This document shows positions 9,320-18,214 of a stretch of DNA of 64,000 nt, piece after piece. The stretch is from Deltaproteobacteria bacterium Ga0077550 (GTDB lineage: Bacteria > Myxococcota_A > Polyangia > Nannocystales > Nannocystaceae), in the NCBI GenBank assembly GCA_001464385.1, contig LNFB01000146.1:62001-126000 (forward strand), given 5' to 3'. The first letter of the stretch is position 1, and each line of letters begins with the position of its first letter. Both the position numbers and the translations under genes were made by a program. The notes beneath the pieces were generated by a model that did not search any database, had not been told where the DNA came from, and saw only the letters and a program-made list of their open reading frames with translations.

Positions 9320-9358
9320 CCAAGAAGAAAGCCCCCGCTCGCAGACGCGGCGGGGGCT
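9320..9358 (-). terminator. Rho-independent terminator for the H1-like gene
   Basis: On the minus strand a perfect 9-base stem (9358-9350 with 9338-9330, AGCCCCCGC/GCGGGGGCT, 11-base loop) is followed by the T-rich stretch TTCTTCTTGGTTT. It lies 36 bases after the stop codon of the gene ending at 9394. Confidence 0.8.
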
Positions 9359-9393
9359 CGATGGATGCGCGACGGAGCGCGCATCGGGGATGA

Positions 9394-9900
9394 TCACGCA
9401 CCCGTATACGTGGTGCCGCGGGCCTGGCCGTGGGCCTTGATCTTCCCGTCCTCGATCAGGCGATGCAGCGCAGCGCGGATCTGCAGCGGTGTGCCGCCGA
9501 GCTTGCTGCGGAGATCCGCCGCCTTCACCTTGGACTTGGCGCCGCGAATCGCCGCGAGGACCGTCTCGTCGTACTTCGCGCGGCCGGCCGCGGCGCGCGT
9601 GTCGACGGCGGCCTTCTTGGCGGCCGGAGCGGCCTTCGCCGCGGCCTTCGGGGCGGCCTTCGCCTCGGCTTTCGCCTCGGTCTTCGGCGCTGCAGCGGCC
9701 TTCGCCTTGCCCTTGCCGCGCTTGCCCTTCTTCGCGGCGCCTCCGGGGGGCCGGCCGGGTCCACGCTTGGTGGCGGTAGCCGTCGATGCTGCGCTCGATC
9801 CGAATGCGAGCTCGACGAGTTGAGAGACACTTCGCCCGCTGCGCTGGGCGAGCTCGGCGACCGTCATCTGGGCCACCAGGATCTCGATAGAGGTACTCAC
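9394..9900 (-). CDS. Histone H1-like AT-hook DNA-binding protein
   Basis: 168 residues from a GTG at 9900. The N-terminal part (VAELAQRSGRSVSQLVEL) looks like a small helical domain. A canonical AT-hook core, KRGPGRPPG, follows at about 45-53. Next comes a Lys/Ala-rich low-complexity tail with KAEAKAAPKAAAKAA patterns, as in histone H1/HctB-like proteins. The last 60 residues (KYDETVLAAIRGAK through HGQARGTTYTGA) resemble a winged-helix domain. This predicts a minor-groove-binding nucleoid or regulatory protein. The gene is monocistronic with its own terminator. It could be a general nucleoid protein or a targeted regulator; no targets are visible here. Confidence 0.85.
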   Translation of the reverse strand: MSTSIEILVAQMTVAELAQRSGRSVSQLVELAFGSSAASTATATKRGPGRPPGGAAKKGKRGKGKAKAAAAPKTEAKAEAKAAPKAAAKAAPAAKKAAVDTRAAAGRAKYDETVLAAIRGAKSKVKAADLRSKLGGTPLQIRAALHRLIEDGKIKAHGQARGTTYTGA

Positions 9901-10082
9901 GAAGGATGGGTTATCACATTCCGCACCGGAGTTGAACGGCTGGCATCGCGCAAAAAGCCCCGAAAGCGCGGGCGGGCCGCGATTCGGGGCATGCGGACCA
10001 CATCGATTCGGGCATGGAGATCTCCCCGATGGCGCCCGATGTGTCGGAATGCGCCGAGATCCCCGGACTGTGGCAACCCGCC

Positions 10083-11750
10083 TCAGGCGGCGGGATCGGC
10101 CACTGCGGGGCCGGGCGCCGCGGCCTCGTCGGACGCGCCTGCACCGGGCTCCGGGGCGCCCACGGGCTCGGCCTCGGGGGCGGACACGGGCTCGGCGTGA
10201 GTGGCCGGTGCGGGGGCCGGCGCCGGCGCGATGGGGGGTGTCGCTGCGGGCGAGGGATTCTTCGCCTTGGCCTCGGCGCGCCGCGCCCGGCGGCCGGCGA
10301 GCAGCTCCGCGAATCGGATCTCGAACCCGAGGTTCAGCATGTCGAAGCTCGACCGGAAGCGACCTGCGTTCGCGGGCACACCGGAGAGTCCGTCGCATTC
10401 GGCCGGGCACGGTGCGAGGGGCCGCTGCTGGAACACCTGACCCTGCGCCTCGCTGACATTGCGCGCCTGCTGGAACACGTGCATGTAGCCGATGGTGCCG
10501 TAGATGCCCTTCGCCCCGGCCGTGAGCCCCGCCCCGACGCCGCCGCGCAGGAACGCGGGGAAGTCGAGGTGCGCATACTCGGGATCTTGCGTCGGTGTCT
10601 CGACATAGCCGCCGGCGCGCAGCGTGAGGTACGGCGGCAGGGCGAAGAAGTCGCCGCCGAGGCGTACGGAGACGGTGTCTTTCCACTTCTTCGCGATCTT
10701 CAGGTCGCTCAGCTCTTGGCCACTGATCGATCCGCTGAGCTCGAGATCGAAGGAATCGATCGAACTCCAATTCTCGTAGACGACGTCGAGCTCGAGATCG
10801 AACCACTTGCGCGAGTGGGCGCCGGTGCCGACGTCGTGGATGTAGCGCACACCGCCGCGCAGCGTCGCCGGGAGCACCAGCGGCATCGACACGCGGATGT
10901 CGCCGGTGACGAGCTGGGGCTTGTCGACGCTGACGCCGCCCTCGGGGCGCAGGTAGACCGGGACGACGCGGCTGGCGAGGCCGAGCTCGACCCGGCGGTG
11001 CGGCCGGTACCACAGCCCGACCTGCGCGGTCGCGGCGGTGCGGTCCTTCAGATTGAGCTGGGTCTCGAGCTGCGTGCCACTGTCGTCGGGCGTGGGGTTG
11101 AGCCCCGTCACGGCGCGCGAGTCGACCACGAGCGCGTACTTCATCTGCAGCATGTCGACGTATTGCACGGTCACGCCGACGCCGAATACGTCGCGGAGTT
11201 TCCACGCCGCCGCGACGCTGTAGTAGGCCATCAGCACGTCCATCCGCGTGAGCTGGAACGACTGCGCGCCGTAGGCCGGGTAGTCGTGGCGACCGACGGC
11301 GCTCGGGCCGTACACGCCCGCGGCGAAGGTCCAGTTGCGCAGCCCGAAGTCGGAGCTCACGACCGCGAACAGGCCGAGGGGAAAGACCTTGCGCCGATCT
11401 TCGACGCGATCGAAGCTGCGATCCTCACCCCACACCTCGGCGGTCAGCGGCGCGCGGGTGAACGACGCGCGATGGAAGATCAGGTTGTGGTTGTAGAGGA
11501 AGTTGGTGCCGCGCTGCCGCGCGAGTGCGCCCGGGTTGTAGTGCAACGCGGTGAGGTCGTCGGCGCCAGCCACCATCGCCCCGCCGCGCCCCGCAGCGCG
11601 GGCGCCGGTGTCGGGGATCTCGAACCCTCCCGCGTGGGCGCTGCCGCTCGCGATCACGCCCGCGAACGCGATGCCGAGCGATAGGGCGTGCGCGGCGATC
11701 CGGGGTCCGGATGTGCGGCCTCGACGAGTGCGACGCGAGCGGCTTGGCAT
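10083..11750 (-). CDS. FadL/OmpP1-type outer-membrane transport protein
   Basis: 555 residues. The signal peptide (basic start, then a hydrophobic run) ends ASGSAHA, followed by GGFEIPDTGARAAGRGGAMVAG. This is the N-terminal hatch signature of the FadL/TodX/OmpP1 family, with LHYNPGALA after it. Beta-strands with terminal aromatic residues continue to about residue 500, then an Ala/Pro/Glu-rich tail. The family takes up hydrophobic compounds such as long-chain fatty acids across the outer membrane. A second ATG at 11768 is in frame; 11750 is kept because the signal peptide starts there, but either is possible. It diverges from the gene at 11817. Confidence 0.9.
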   Translation of the reverse strand: MPSRSRRTRRGRTSGPRIAAHALSLGIAFAGVIASGSAHAGGFEIPDTGARAAGRGGAMVAGADDLTALHYNPGALARQRGTNFLYNHNLIFHRASFTRAPLTAEVWGEDRSFDRVEDRRKVFPLGLFAVVSSDFGLRNWTFAAGVYGPSAVGRHDYPAYGAQSFQLTRMDVLMAYYSVAAAWKLRDVFGVGVTVQYVDMLQMKYALVVDSRAVTGLNPTPDDSGTQLETQLNLKDRTAATAQVGLWYRPHRRVELGLASRVVPVYLRPEGGVSVDKPQLVTGDIRVSMPLVLPATLRGGVRYIHDVGTGAHSRKWFDLELDVVYENWSSIDSFDLELSGSISGQELSDLKIAKKWKDTVSVRLGGDFFALPPYLTLRAGGYVETPTQDPEYAHLDFPAFLRGGVGAGLTAGAKGIYGTIGYMHVFQQARNVSEAQGQVFQQRPLAPCPAECDGLSGVPANAGRFRSSFDMLNLGFEIRFAELLAGRRARRAEAKAKNPSPAATPPIAPAPAPAPATHAEPVSAPEAEPVGAPEPGAGASDEAAAPGPAVADPAA

Positions 11751-11816
11751 CGCCGCGGACGGTAGCATGACCGCCCGCGTTGGCGGGGCAGCACACCCCT
11801 GATAGGCTTCGGCCCG

Positions 11817-12827
11817 ATGTCTTTCGTCGCACGCCACGTCTGGTTTCGTCCTCGGAGATCGCCCCGGCTGGCCGGGTCCACCGCTGCGCTCGTCGCCCTG
11901 CTCGGCGGGGGCTGTGGCAGCGACGACCCGGAGGGCACCGACAGCAACGTGTTGCCGACACAGGGGGCCACGGACGACGACAGCGGCTCGTCGTCGTCGC
12001 CCACCGGCGCGAGTATGAGCGAGACCTCCGCGGACACCACCGCGGGCACCGGCGGCGAGCTGCCGCTGCCGGTCGCCTATCGATTCGAGTGCATCGACAT
12101 CCAGGTGCTCGGCGACGCCGACGGCACCGCATTCCAGGCCAGTCTGCTCGAGGACACCTGGAGCTCCGACATCGACGACTACAAGCTCAACATCATCTTC
12201 GAGGTGGTCAGCCGCGATGCGGCGGCGTCGTCGGGCGAGGTCGCGATCCGCTCGGGCATCGGCACGGGCGCGGCGGATCAGTGCGCCGAGCCGACGTCGG
12301 CGAGCGACGTCATCTCGGTCGCGTACGACGCCTCGTCGGCGCTGTGGGCTGCGAGCGATGCGGAGGGGACGTGCAGTGCCCCCGCGGCGGCCGGCACGGC
12401 GACCGCCGGCAGCTACACGATGACGCTGGGCCCGGACGTGCTGGTGTACATCTATGCCCAGGACACCGACGGCACGACGTTCAATTGCACCGAAGACGCC
12501 GCGACGCCCGACGCCGTGCCGGTGCGCGCCGTCGAGGCCCAGCTCACCACGTCGCCGGACGGGGCGGACGTCGCCGGCCAGCTGACCGGCTGTCTGTTGA
12601 GCACCGAGGCGGCGGCGTTGTGCTCGTGCCTGGGCGAGTGCAATCCGGCGACGATGAACGAGAACTGCGGCGGCTGCCCCGACGGCAGCGTCCCGCTGCA
12701 GAGCCTGCTGCAGGGGATCAATCCGTCGCCGCGCTGCACCGATCTGCTCGGCGCCGACGCATTCGATCTGACCCTCGGATTCTCGGCGAAGGCGCTGCCC
12801 AATGTCCCGACCGAGTGCGGAGGTTGA
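11817..12827 (+). CDS. Stalked lipoprotein of unknown function
   Basis: 336 residues. The signal peptide ends ALLGGGC, followed by an Asp/Ser/Thr-rich stalk (about 36-80) and a globular domain with scattered Cys. The C-terminal region has a Cys cluster (CSCLGEC, NCGGCPDG). I recognise no family. The gene ends 4 bases before the MORN-repeat lipoprotein gene, so the two are probably co-transcribed. Confidence 0.75.
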   Translation: MSFVARHVWFRPRRSPRLAGSTAALVALLGGGCGSDDPEGTDSNVLPTQGATDDDSGSSSSPTGASMSETSADTTAGTGGELPLPVAYRFECIDIQVLGDADGTAFQASLLEDTWSSDIDDYKLNIIFEVVSRDAAASSGEVAIRSGIGTGAADQCAEPTSASDVISVAYDASSALWAASDAEGTCSAPAAAGTATAGSYTMTLGPDVLVYIYAQDTDGTTFNCTEDAATPDAVPVRAVEAQLTTSPDGADVAGQLTGCLLSTEAAALCSCLGECNPATMNENCGGCPDGSVPLQSLLQGINPSPRCTDLLGADAFDLTLGFSAKALPNVPTECGG

Positions 12828-12831
12828 TCGC

Positions 12832-14250
12832 ATGAACCGCGGCACGGCACGGTGGGTCTTCGCGCTGCTCGCCGGCGCCACGGGTTGCGATCGACTGACG
12901 GGCGGTGGCGAGGCCGAGCCCGCGGCGGCGAAGGCCGACACGGAGGCGAAGGCCGCCGACGTCGAGACCAAGGCCCCCGATCCCGACGCAAAGGCCGACG
13001 CCAAGGCGGACACCGTGGTTCCGCCCGCGTCGACGACCGCGTGCCCCGACGGCGGCACCGCCAAGGGCGCGGCGCCGCCGGCGGGCAGCGAGCTGTGGTG
13101 CGAGCTGGTCGAGGGCGGCAGCCCCGTGCGGCACGGTCGCTGGACGCGCTGGTACGACGGCAGCACGCAGAAGTGGCACGAGCAGGAGTATCGCCGCGGC
13201 AAGCGACACGGTCGCGAGACGTCGTGGTTCGACAACGGCAAGCTCTCCGCCGAGGGCGACAACGCCGACGACGAGAAGCACGGTCGCTGGACGCTGTGGT
13301 CCGCCGAAGGCAACAAGTCCGAGGAGGGCGAGTACCGGGCCGGCAAGAAGCAGGGCCGGTGGACCAAATACTGGCCCAACGGCAAGCCGCGCGAGGAGCT
13401 CGACTTCCGCGACGACGTCGAGGACGGGAGCTTCACCGCCTATCGCGACGACGGCCAGCGCTCGGAGACCGGGAGCTACCAGGCGGGCAAGAAGCACGGC
13501 ACCTGGATCGCCTACGACGCTGCGGGTAAGGAGTCCTCGAAGCGGGAGTGGGTCGCCGGAGTCGAGCAGGCCTCGCCCACCGCGCCCGCTGGGTTCGCGT
13601 GCCCCGATGGCCTCACCGCGGCCGGGGCCGCGCCACCCGGCGGATCCGAGGCGTGGTGCGCTGGCGCCGACGGGAAGCGACAGGGCGCGTATCGCAAGTG
13701 GCAGGACGCGACCGCGACGGCCCGCGTGGCGCTGCAGGGCGAGTACGCCGCCGGGAAGAAGGTCGGCCGGTGGCAGGAGTTCTACTCGACCGGTGACCCC
13801 AAGGAAGAGGTCGAGTGGCGCGACGACAAGCGCGAGGGCGAGTTCGCCGCGTGGTGGCGCAACGGGCAGAAGCGCGTCGAGGGCGAGTACTGGTCCAACC
13901 ACCGCCAGGGCATCTGGCGCTGGTGGTACGACGACGGCCAGCGCAAGCTCGAGGGCGAGTACAAGCGCGGCGACAAGCAGGGCGAGTGGGAATCGTTCTA
14001 CGCCGACGGCGTGCGCGAGTCGAAGGAGCTGTACAAGGACGACCAGCGCGACGGCAAGGCCGAGTACTGGCATCCGAACGGACAGCGCCAGGCCACGGGG
14101 CAGTGGACCGCGGACAAGAAGCAGGGCCGGTGGTTCTTCTTCGACGACACCGGCAAGCGCACCGAGGACATCACGTACAAGGACGACGAGCCGATCGGGA
14201 AGCCGCCGCGCGCCAAGCCGCGCTTCCGGAAGCCCGACACGGCAGAGTGA
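12832..14250 (+). CDS. MORN-repeat (YwqK-like) lipoprotein with two repeat blocks
   Basis: 472 residues. The lipobox is AGATGC (about residue 18), then an Ala/Lys/Asp-rich linker. Two blocks of MORN-variant repeats (patterns such as GRWTxWYxxG and KLEGEYKRGDKQGEWESFY) are each introduced by a CPDG...AAPP.GSE.WC motif, at about residues 63 and 257. MORN-variant proteins of the YwqK type are often annotated as antitoxins, but this one is exported and carries no toxin partner, so that label would mislead. A GGAGG at 12820-12824 supports the ATG at 12832. It is probably an envelope scaffold. Confidence 0.85.
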   Translation: MNRGTARWVFALLAGATGCDRLTGGGEAEPAAAKADTEAKAADVETKAPDPDAKADAKADTVVPPASTTACPDGGTAKGAAPPAGSELWCELVEGGSPVRHGRWTRWYDGSTQKWHEQEYRRGKRHGRETSWFDNGKLSAEGDNADDEKHGRWTLWSAEGNKSEEGEYRAGKKQGRWTKYWPNGKPREELDFRDDVEDGSFTAYRDDGQRSETGSYQAGKKHGTWIAYDAAGKESSKREWVAGVEQASPTAPAGFACPDGLTAAGAAPPGGSEAWCAGADGKRQGAYRKWQDATATARVALQGEYAAGKKVGRWQEFYSTGDPKEEVEWRDDKREGEFAAWWRNGQKRVEGEYWSNHRQGIWRWWYDDGQRKLEGEYKRGDKQGEWESFYADGVRESKELYKDDQRDGKAEYWHPNGQRQATGQWTADKKQGRWFFFDDTGKRTEDITYKDDEPIGKPPRAKPRFRKPDTAE

Positions 14251-14423
14251 CCCCGTCCGCGAGCGGCGGGTGGCGACGCCTGTAGCCGGTGGGCCGCCGC
14301 GAGTGGCCAGCCGGCCGGGGCAGGGGGCAACGCACAACTCCCTGGAATTCCAGAGACCGCCGACGCGCCTACATGTGGCACCGAGTGTGGAAGAGGAGGG
14401 CAACCCCGACCGGACTTCCACGC

Positions 14424-16052
14424 ATGAACCGCTCGATTCTGCTCGCGTCCCTCGCCCTCTCGCTCACCCCCGCCTGCGCCGACGTCGACGACGCGACGCT
14501 CGAGCTCGAGGACGGCGACTACCAAAAGGGTGGGATCTCGGGCAAGGCGGACTCGAGCGTCGAGGCGGTCATCGTCGACTTCGAGTTCGACGGTTCGGTC
14601 CTCGCGAGCTCGCAGTTCGGTGCGGAGAACACGATCGAGAGCCAGATGCTCTACACGATCGGCCACCTCAACGGCAGCAACTCGGTCGGTCGCCTCGACC
14701 AGCTGGTGCTGAGCGACGTGACGACTCGCCGCGAGGGCAACCTCTGGCGCATCGACTACCACGCGACGCTGCCGGTCGCGTGGGGTAACAAGAACGCGGT
14801 GCCGGCCACCTACGCGCTGACGCTGCCGCTCGATGCGACCACCGCCGGTCAGGAGCGCTTCACCGCGAGCTACTCGACCAAGTGCGTGGACTTCGGCGCG
14901 CACGACGTCGATGCCGGCAGCATGTGGTACTACTATCGGCCGTCGCGCTCGGGCTGCGCGCTCGCCGACGCCGACGTGGTGCGCACCACCGCGACCGTGT
15001 CGGTCAGCGACGTCAACACCACCGGCAAGTACCCCGAGTACGACAAGGTCTGGGAGGACGACGTCCTGCAGGTCGTCGCGGTGTTCGGCAAGTACGAGGA
15101 CGGGGCGAAGACGGCGAGCGACGCCGGGATCTCGGCGTACAACAAGTTCGCCAAGGCCGTGCGCACCGAGCTCGGCACGTCGGTCACGACCGTGCCGGCG
15201 ATGGTGCCGACGAACCCGGGCGTCGCGGTGCCGGACATCACCTGGTCGGTGACCCGCCCCGACGGCCGCCGCGTGCAGGTCACGGCGCTCCTGGTCGACA
15301 ACGTGCGCACCGCCGGGCCCGCCTTCGATGCCCGCTACGGCGAGCTCTCGACCCGCGCCGACCTCATCGTCTACGGCGGTCACGCGGGGCTCGGCGCCAA
15401 CGTCCGCGCGCTCGCCCGCAAGGGCCACTGGGTCGCCGGCCAGTACACCATCGTCTTCGAGAACGGCTGCGACACGTACGCCTACGTCGACGGCGCGCTG
15501 TTCGACGCCCACGCCGCCATCAACCCCGACGATCCGAACGGCACGCGCTACGTCGACCTCATGATGAACGCGATGCCGTCGTTCTTCGCCGAGATGTCGA
15601 ACGGCACGATGGCGATCATGCGCGGCCTGCTCAGCTACGAGGACCCGCAGACCTTCGAGCAGATCATGGCCAACATCGACTCCGACGAGGTCGTGCTGGT
15701 GTCGGGCGAGCAGGACAACACCTTCGTGCCCGGCGGTCAGGGCGGCGAGGGCGAGGGTGACTGGGAGGGGCTCGAGGCCTCGGGCACCGTCACGCGCAAC
15801 CAGGAGCGTCGCTTCGAGACGCCGGTGCTCGCCGCGGGCAGCTACGTCTTCGAGATGACCGGCACCGCGGACGCCGATCTCTACGTCCGCACCGGCGCGG
15901 CGCCGACCGAGCAGAGCTTCGAGTGCCGCCCGTTCAAGACCGGCTCGAACGAGGCGTGCACGGTCACCCTCAACACCGACGCGGCCATCCACGTGATGGT
16001 CCGCGGCTGGGCGGCGAGCTCGAACTTCACGCTCGTCGGCGCACAGAACTGA
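14424..16052 (+). CDS. Lipoprotein with a possible His/Cys peptidase-like domain and a C-terminal PPC-type domain
   Basis: 542 residues. The lipobox is SLTPAC (Cys18). The central region contains ADLIVYGGHAG (His320) and, 29 residues later, IVFENGCDTY (Cys349). This spacing and hydrophobic context resemble the catalytic His and Cys strands of clan CD (caspase/gingipain-like) peptidases; I see the motif only and cannot prove the fold. The last 95 residues look like a bacterial pre-peptidase C-terminal (PPC) domain (DADLYVRTG, then VRGWAASSNFTLV). The start is set by the signal peptide; the frame is open 135 bases further upstream. A strong terminator follows. Confidence 0.78.
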   Translation: MNRSILLASLALSLTPACADVDDATLELEDGDYQKGGISGKADSSVEAVIVDFEFDGSVLASSQFGAENTIESQMLYTIGHLNGSNSVGRLDQLVLSDVTTRREGNLWRIDYHATLPVAWGNKNAVPATYALTLPLDATTAGQERFTASYSTKCVDFGAHDVDAGSMWYYYRPSRSGCALADADVVRTTATVSVSDVNTTGKYPEYDKVWEDDVLQVVAVFGKYEDGAKTASDAGISAYNKFAKAVRTELGTSVTTVPAMVPTNPGVAVPDITWSVTRPDGRRVQVTALLVDNVRTAGPAFDARYGELSTRADLIVYGGHAGLGANVRALARKGHWVAGQYTIVFENGCDTYAYVDGALFDAHAAINPDDPNGTRYVDLMMNAMPSFFAEMSNGTMAIMRGLLSYEDPQTFEQIMANIDSDEVVLVSGEQDNTFVPGGQGGEGEGDWEGLEASGTVTRNQERRFETPVLAAGSYVFEMTGTADADLYVRTGAAPTEQSFECRPFKTGSNEACTVTLNTDAAIHVMVRGWAASSNFTLVGAQN

Positions 16053-16075
16053 GCTCCGCACCGAGGGTGCGCACC

Positions 16076-16120
16076 GAAGGCCGGCCTCCCCGCGTGGGGT
16101 GGTCGGCCTTCTCGCGTTTT
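16076..16120 (+). terminator. Rho-independent terminator
   Basis: GAAGGCCG (16076-16083) pairs with CGGCCTTC (16104-16111). The inner part CCTCCCC/GGGGTGG extends the stem with one mismatch, and CTCGCGTTTT follows. It sits 24 bases after the stop codon of the gene ending at 16052. Confidence 0.75.
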
Positions 16121-16232
16121 CGCGCGATGCCGACTGCGTAATTCGCCTGACCACATGGATTTCCACGTCCTTTCGGCCCTTTCCTGCGCAGGTCGGGAGT
16201 CGTAAGACATCGGGGTCCATCGGGGGTCATGT

Positions 16233-17435
16233 ATGCAGAAATATCCGTTGATCGCGCTCAGCTTCGTCCTCGCCTGCGGTGATTCCTCCGAGGAGGCGCA
16301 GGGCACCCAGTCGGGCTCGATCGGATCCGCCGACGAGACCACGGGGGACCCGGACGCGACGACCGACGCCTCGGTGTCGCAGGGCGACGACAGCTCGAGC
16401 GGCGACGCCAGCGACTCGATGGACGAGAGTTCCTCGGGCGCCGACGGCTCGTCGTCGAGCGGTGGCGGCGAGTCGTGCAAGCAGGCGGACTACGACTTCG
16501 TCCTGCAGCCGACGCCGCCCAACGTGATGCTCGTGCTCGACAAGTCGCGCAGCATGAGCAACCTCTGGGATCACGACAACGACGCGTCGACCGAGACCAT
16601 CTCGCGCTGGCACAGCCTCTACAATGTCGTCGAGTCCCTGACCGCGGAGTTCGGCGGGCGCATGAACTTCGGCGCGCAGCTGTTCCCGTCGGCGTCCGCG
16701 TACCTCGACGAGCCCACCAACGCGTTCTCGTGTCTCGTCGAGCCCGAGCCCGAGGTGGCGGTCGGGGCGGACACGGCGGCGGCGATCCTCGCCGCGATGC
16801 CGCCCGCGGGTGACTTCTCGATCTCCGGGGGCACGCCGGCGGTGGCGGGGATCAGCAGCGCGCTGTCGCACCTCCTGACGCTGCCGGCCGAGGCCCCGCG
16901 CGTCATCCTTCTCATCACGGACGGCGCGGCGAACTGCAGCCCGGACGAGGCGCCCGACGACACGCTGTTCGTCTACGACGACGAGACCCAGGCGGTGGTC
17001 GCCCAGGCCTGGGCCGACCACGCAATCCCGACCTACGTGGTCGGCATCAACATCCTCGACGAAATGGGGACGAAGCCCGCGGTGAACCCCTACGAGGCCC
17101 TCAACGAGGTCGCCGACGCCGGCGGCGTCGCGGCCCAGGGTGCGGATCGCTTCTACAACTCGTTCAACGAGCTCGAGCTGGTCGCCGCGCTCGACGTCGT
17201 CGCCAACCAGATCGAGTGCACGATCCCGCTGCAGGACGAGCCGCAGTTCCCCGACCACGTCGACGTCTCGGTCGACGGCCAGCCATGGACTGCGGTCGGC
17301 GATTGCGAGGGGCAGGACGGCTGGACGTACACCGCGCCGGGCGGGCCGTTCAACGCGGTGCGGCTCTGCGGCGCGGCGTGTGAGGCCCTGCAGGGCGGCG
17401 GCACGGTCGAGGTCGACTTCAACTGCCCCGAGTGA
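16233..17435 (+). CDS. Stalked lipoprotein with a von Willebrand factor A domain
   Basis: 400 residues. The short lipoprotein signal MQKYPLIALSFVLAC is followed by a long Ser/Asp/Gly/Thr stalk (16-80) and a VWA domain. The MIDAS metal site is intact at its first element: VMLVLDKSRSMS (DxSxS). LLITDGAANC supplies the later Asp, and the Thr position is plausibly in SGGTPAVAG. Similar VWA lipoproteins are common on myxobacterial surfaces and bind unknown ligands. It is convergent with the TerB-like gene, with only 28 bases between stop codons. Confidence 0.85.
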   Translation: MQKYPLIALSFVLACGDSSEEAQGTQSGSIGSADETTGDPDATTDASVSQGDDSSSGDASDSMDESSSGADGSSSSGGGESCKQADYDFVLQPTPPNVMLVLDKSRSMSNLWDHDNDASTETISRWHSLYNVVESLTAEFGGRMNFGAQLFPSASAYLDEPTNAFSCLVEPEPEVAVGADTAAAILAAMPPAGDFSISGGTPAVAGISSALSHLLTLPAEAPRVILLITDGAANCSPDEAPDDTLFVYDDETQAVVAQAWADHAIPTYVVGINILDEMGTKPAVNPYEALNEVADAGGVAAQGADRFYNSFNELELVAALDVVANQIECTIPLQDEPQFPDHVDVSVDGQPWTAVGDCEGQDGWTYTAPGGPFNAVRLCGAACEALQGGGTVEVDFNCPE

Positions 17436-17463
17436 TCCGTCGGCCCGAGTGATCCCGCCGGGA

Positions 17464-18183
17464 TCAGGCGAACCAGCGCTCGACGCTCTGCGCCGGGACC
17501 GACACGGCCCAGGCGACGTCCAGGTGGCGCGCCTTCGCAGCCGCGGGATCGGCCGAGCGCCGGGCCGCGTCGACGCAGCGCTGCATCGCAGCGATCCGCC
17601 GCGAGCGGCCGAGACTCCCGAGATCACGGGCGGCCTCGTCGCGCGTGGTGGGTGCCATGGCCCGCGCGATGAGCTCGTCGCGCAGTGCCTGCTCGCAGGG
17701 CGTGGCCCACAGGGCGTCGCGGACGGCGGCCCGCTCCCGCTCGAGCACGGGCGCGCCACCGCCGAGCACGAAGCCGAGCACGGTGGCGACGGTGGTCGCG
17801 AACTCCCGCTCGGCGACCGTCCATGCGTCGCGCCAGTATTCGAGCTGCACCGGCTCGACGCCGAGTCGCGCGGCGAGCCGCTCGATCATCGCGCCCTCCT
17901 CGGGGGTCCGGACGCCGTCGACCACGGCCATGACCCACGCGCCCTCGAGGAGCTCGCGGTGGTGCTCGCCGTCCGGCGGCTCGAGCACCTCGAGCAGCTC
18001 CTCGAGCCGCGCCGGGCTGCCGATCGCCGACATCCACGCGCCGTACTCGTCGCCGTCGACGCCGTCGGCCGCCTCGAGCAGCCCCATCAGGCGCTCGCAC
18101 TCGCTGCCGTCGAGCACGCCGTCGGCGTGGGCGACGAGTCCACCGCACACCAGGGTCCACTGTTTGACGGGGTCGAGCGTCAC
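17464..18183 (-). CDS. TerB-like (tellurite-resistance-type) helical protein
   Basis: About 239 residues from a GTG at 18183. Two TerB-like helical halves are visible: LVCGGLVAHADGVLDGSECERL and, later, WVMAVVDGVRTPEEGAMIERL. Both have the D-G-x-x-x-x-E pattern of the TerB/DjlA fold. There is no signal peptide, so it is cytoplasmic. The frame also has an ATG at 18216 that would overlap the ATG of the divergent gene at 18215; the GTG is a cautious choice and the start is uncertain. The function of stand-alone TerB proteins is not known. Confidence 0.75.
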   Translation of the reverse strand: MTLDPVKQWTLVCGGLVAHADGVLDGSECERLMGLLEAADGVDGDEYGAWMSAIGSPARLEELLEVLEPPDGEHHRELLEGAWVMAVVDGVRTPEEGAMIERLAARLGVEPVQLEYWRDAWTVAEREFATTVATVLGFVLGGGAPVLERERAAVRDALWATPCEQALRDELIARAMAPTTRDEAARDLGSLGRSRRIAAMQRCVDAARRSADPAAAKARHLDVAWAVSVPAQSVERWFA

Positions 18184-18214
18184 GCCGGCATGATAGCGTA
18201 AGCGGACGCGCGGC

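Noticed and set aside
10083..13436. A 1117-codon frame spanning the FadL-like gene and extending upstream
   Set aside because: Only the part from 11750 matches a family with a signal peptide; the upstream part is antisense to two lipoprotein genes.
12832..14250. Toxin-antitoxin antitoxin (YwqK-type) label for the MORN protein
   Set aside because: The protein is exported with a lipobox and has no toxin gene beside it.
14370..14400. Sigma54-like TGGCAC element before the His/Cys lipoprotein
   Set aside because: The required TTGC element at the -12 position is missing at the right spacing.
17451..17465. GATCCC-GCC-GGGATC hairpin between convergent genes
   Set aside because: Stem is short and no T-tract follows on either strand, so not called a terminator.
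17464..18183. Tellurite resistance operon
   Set aside because: Only a TerB-like fold is present; no terC, terD or terZ genes are nearby.
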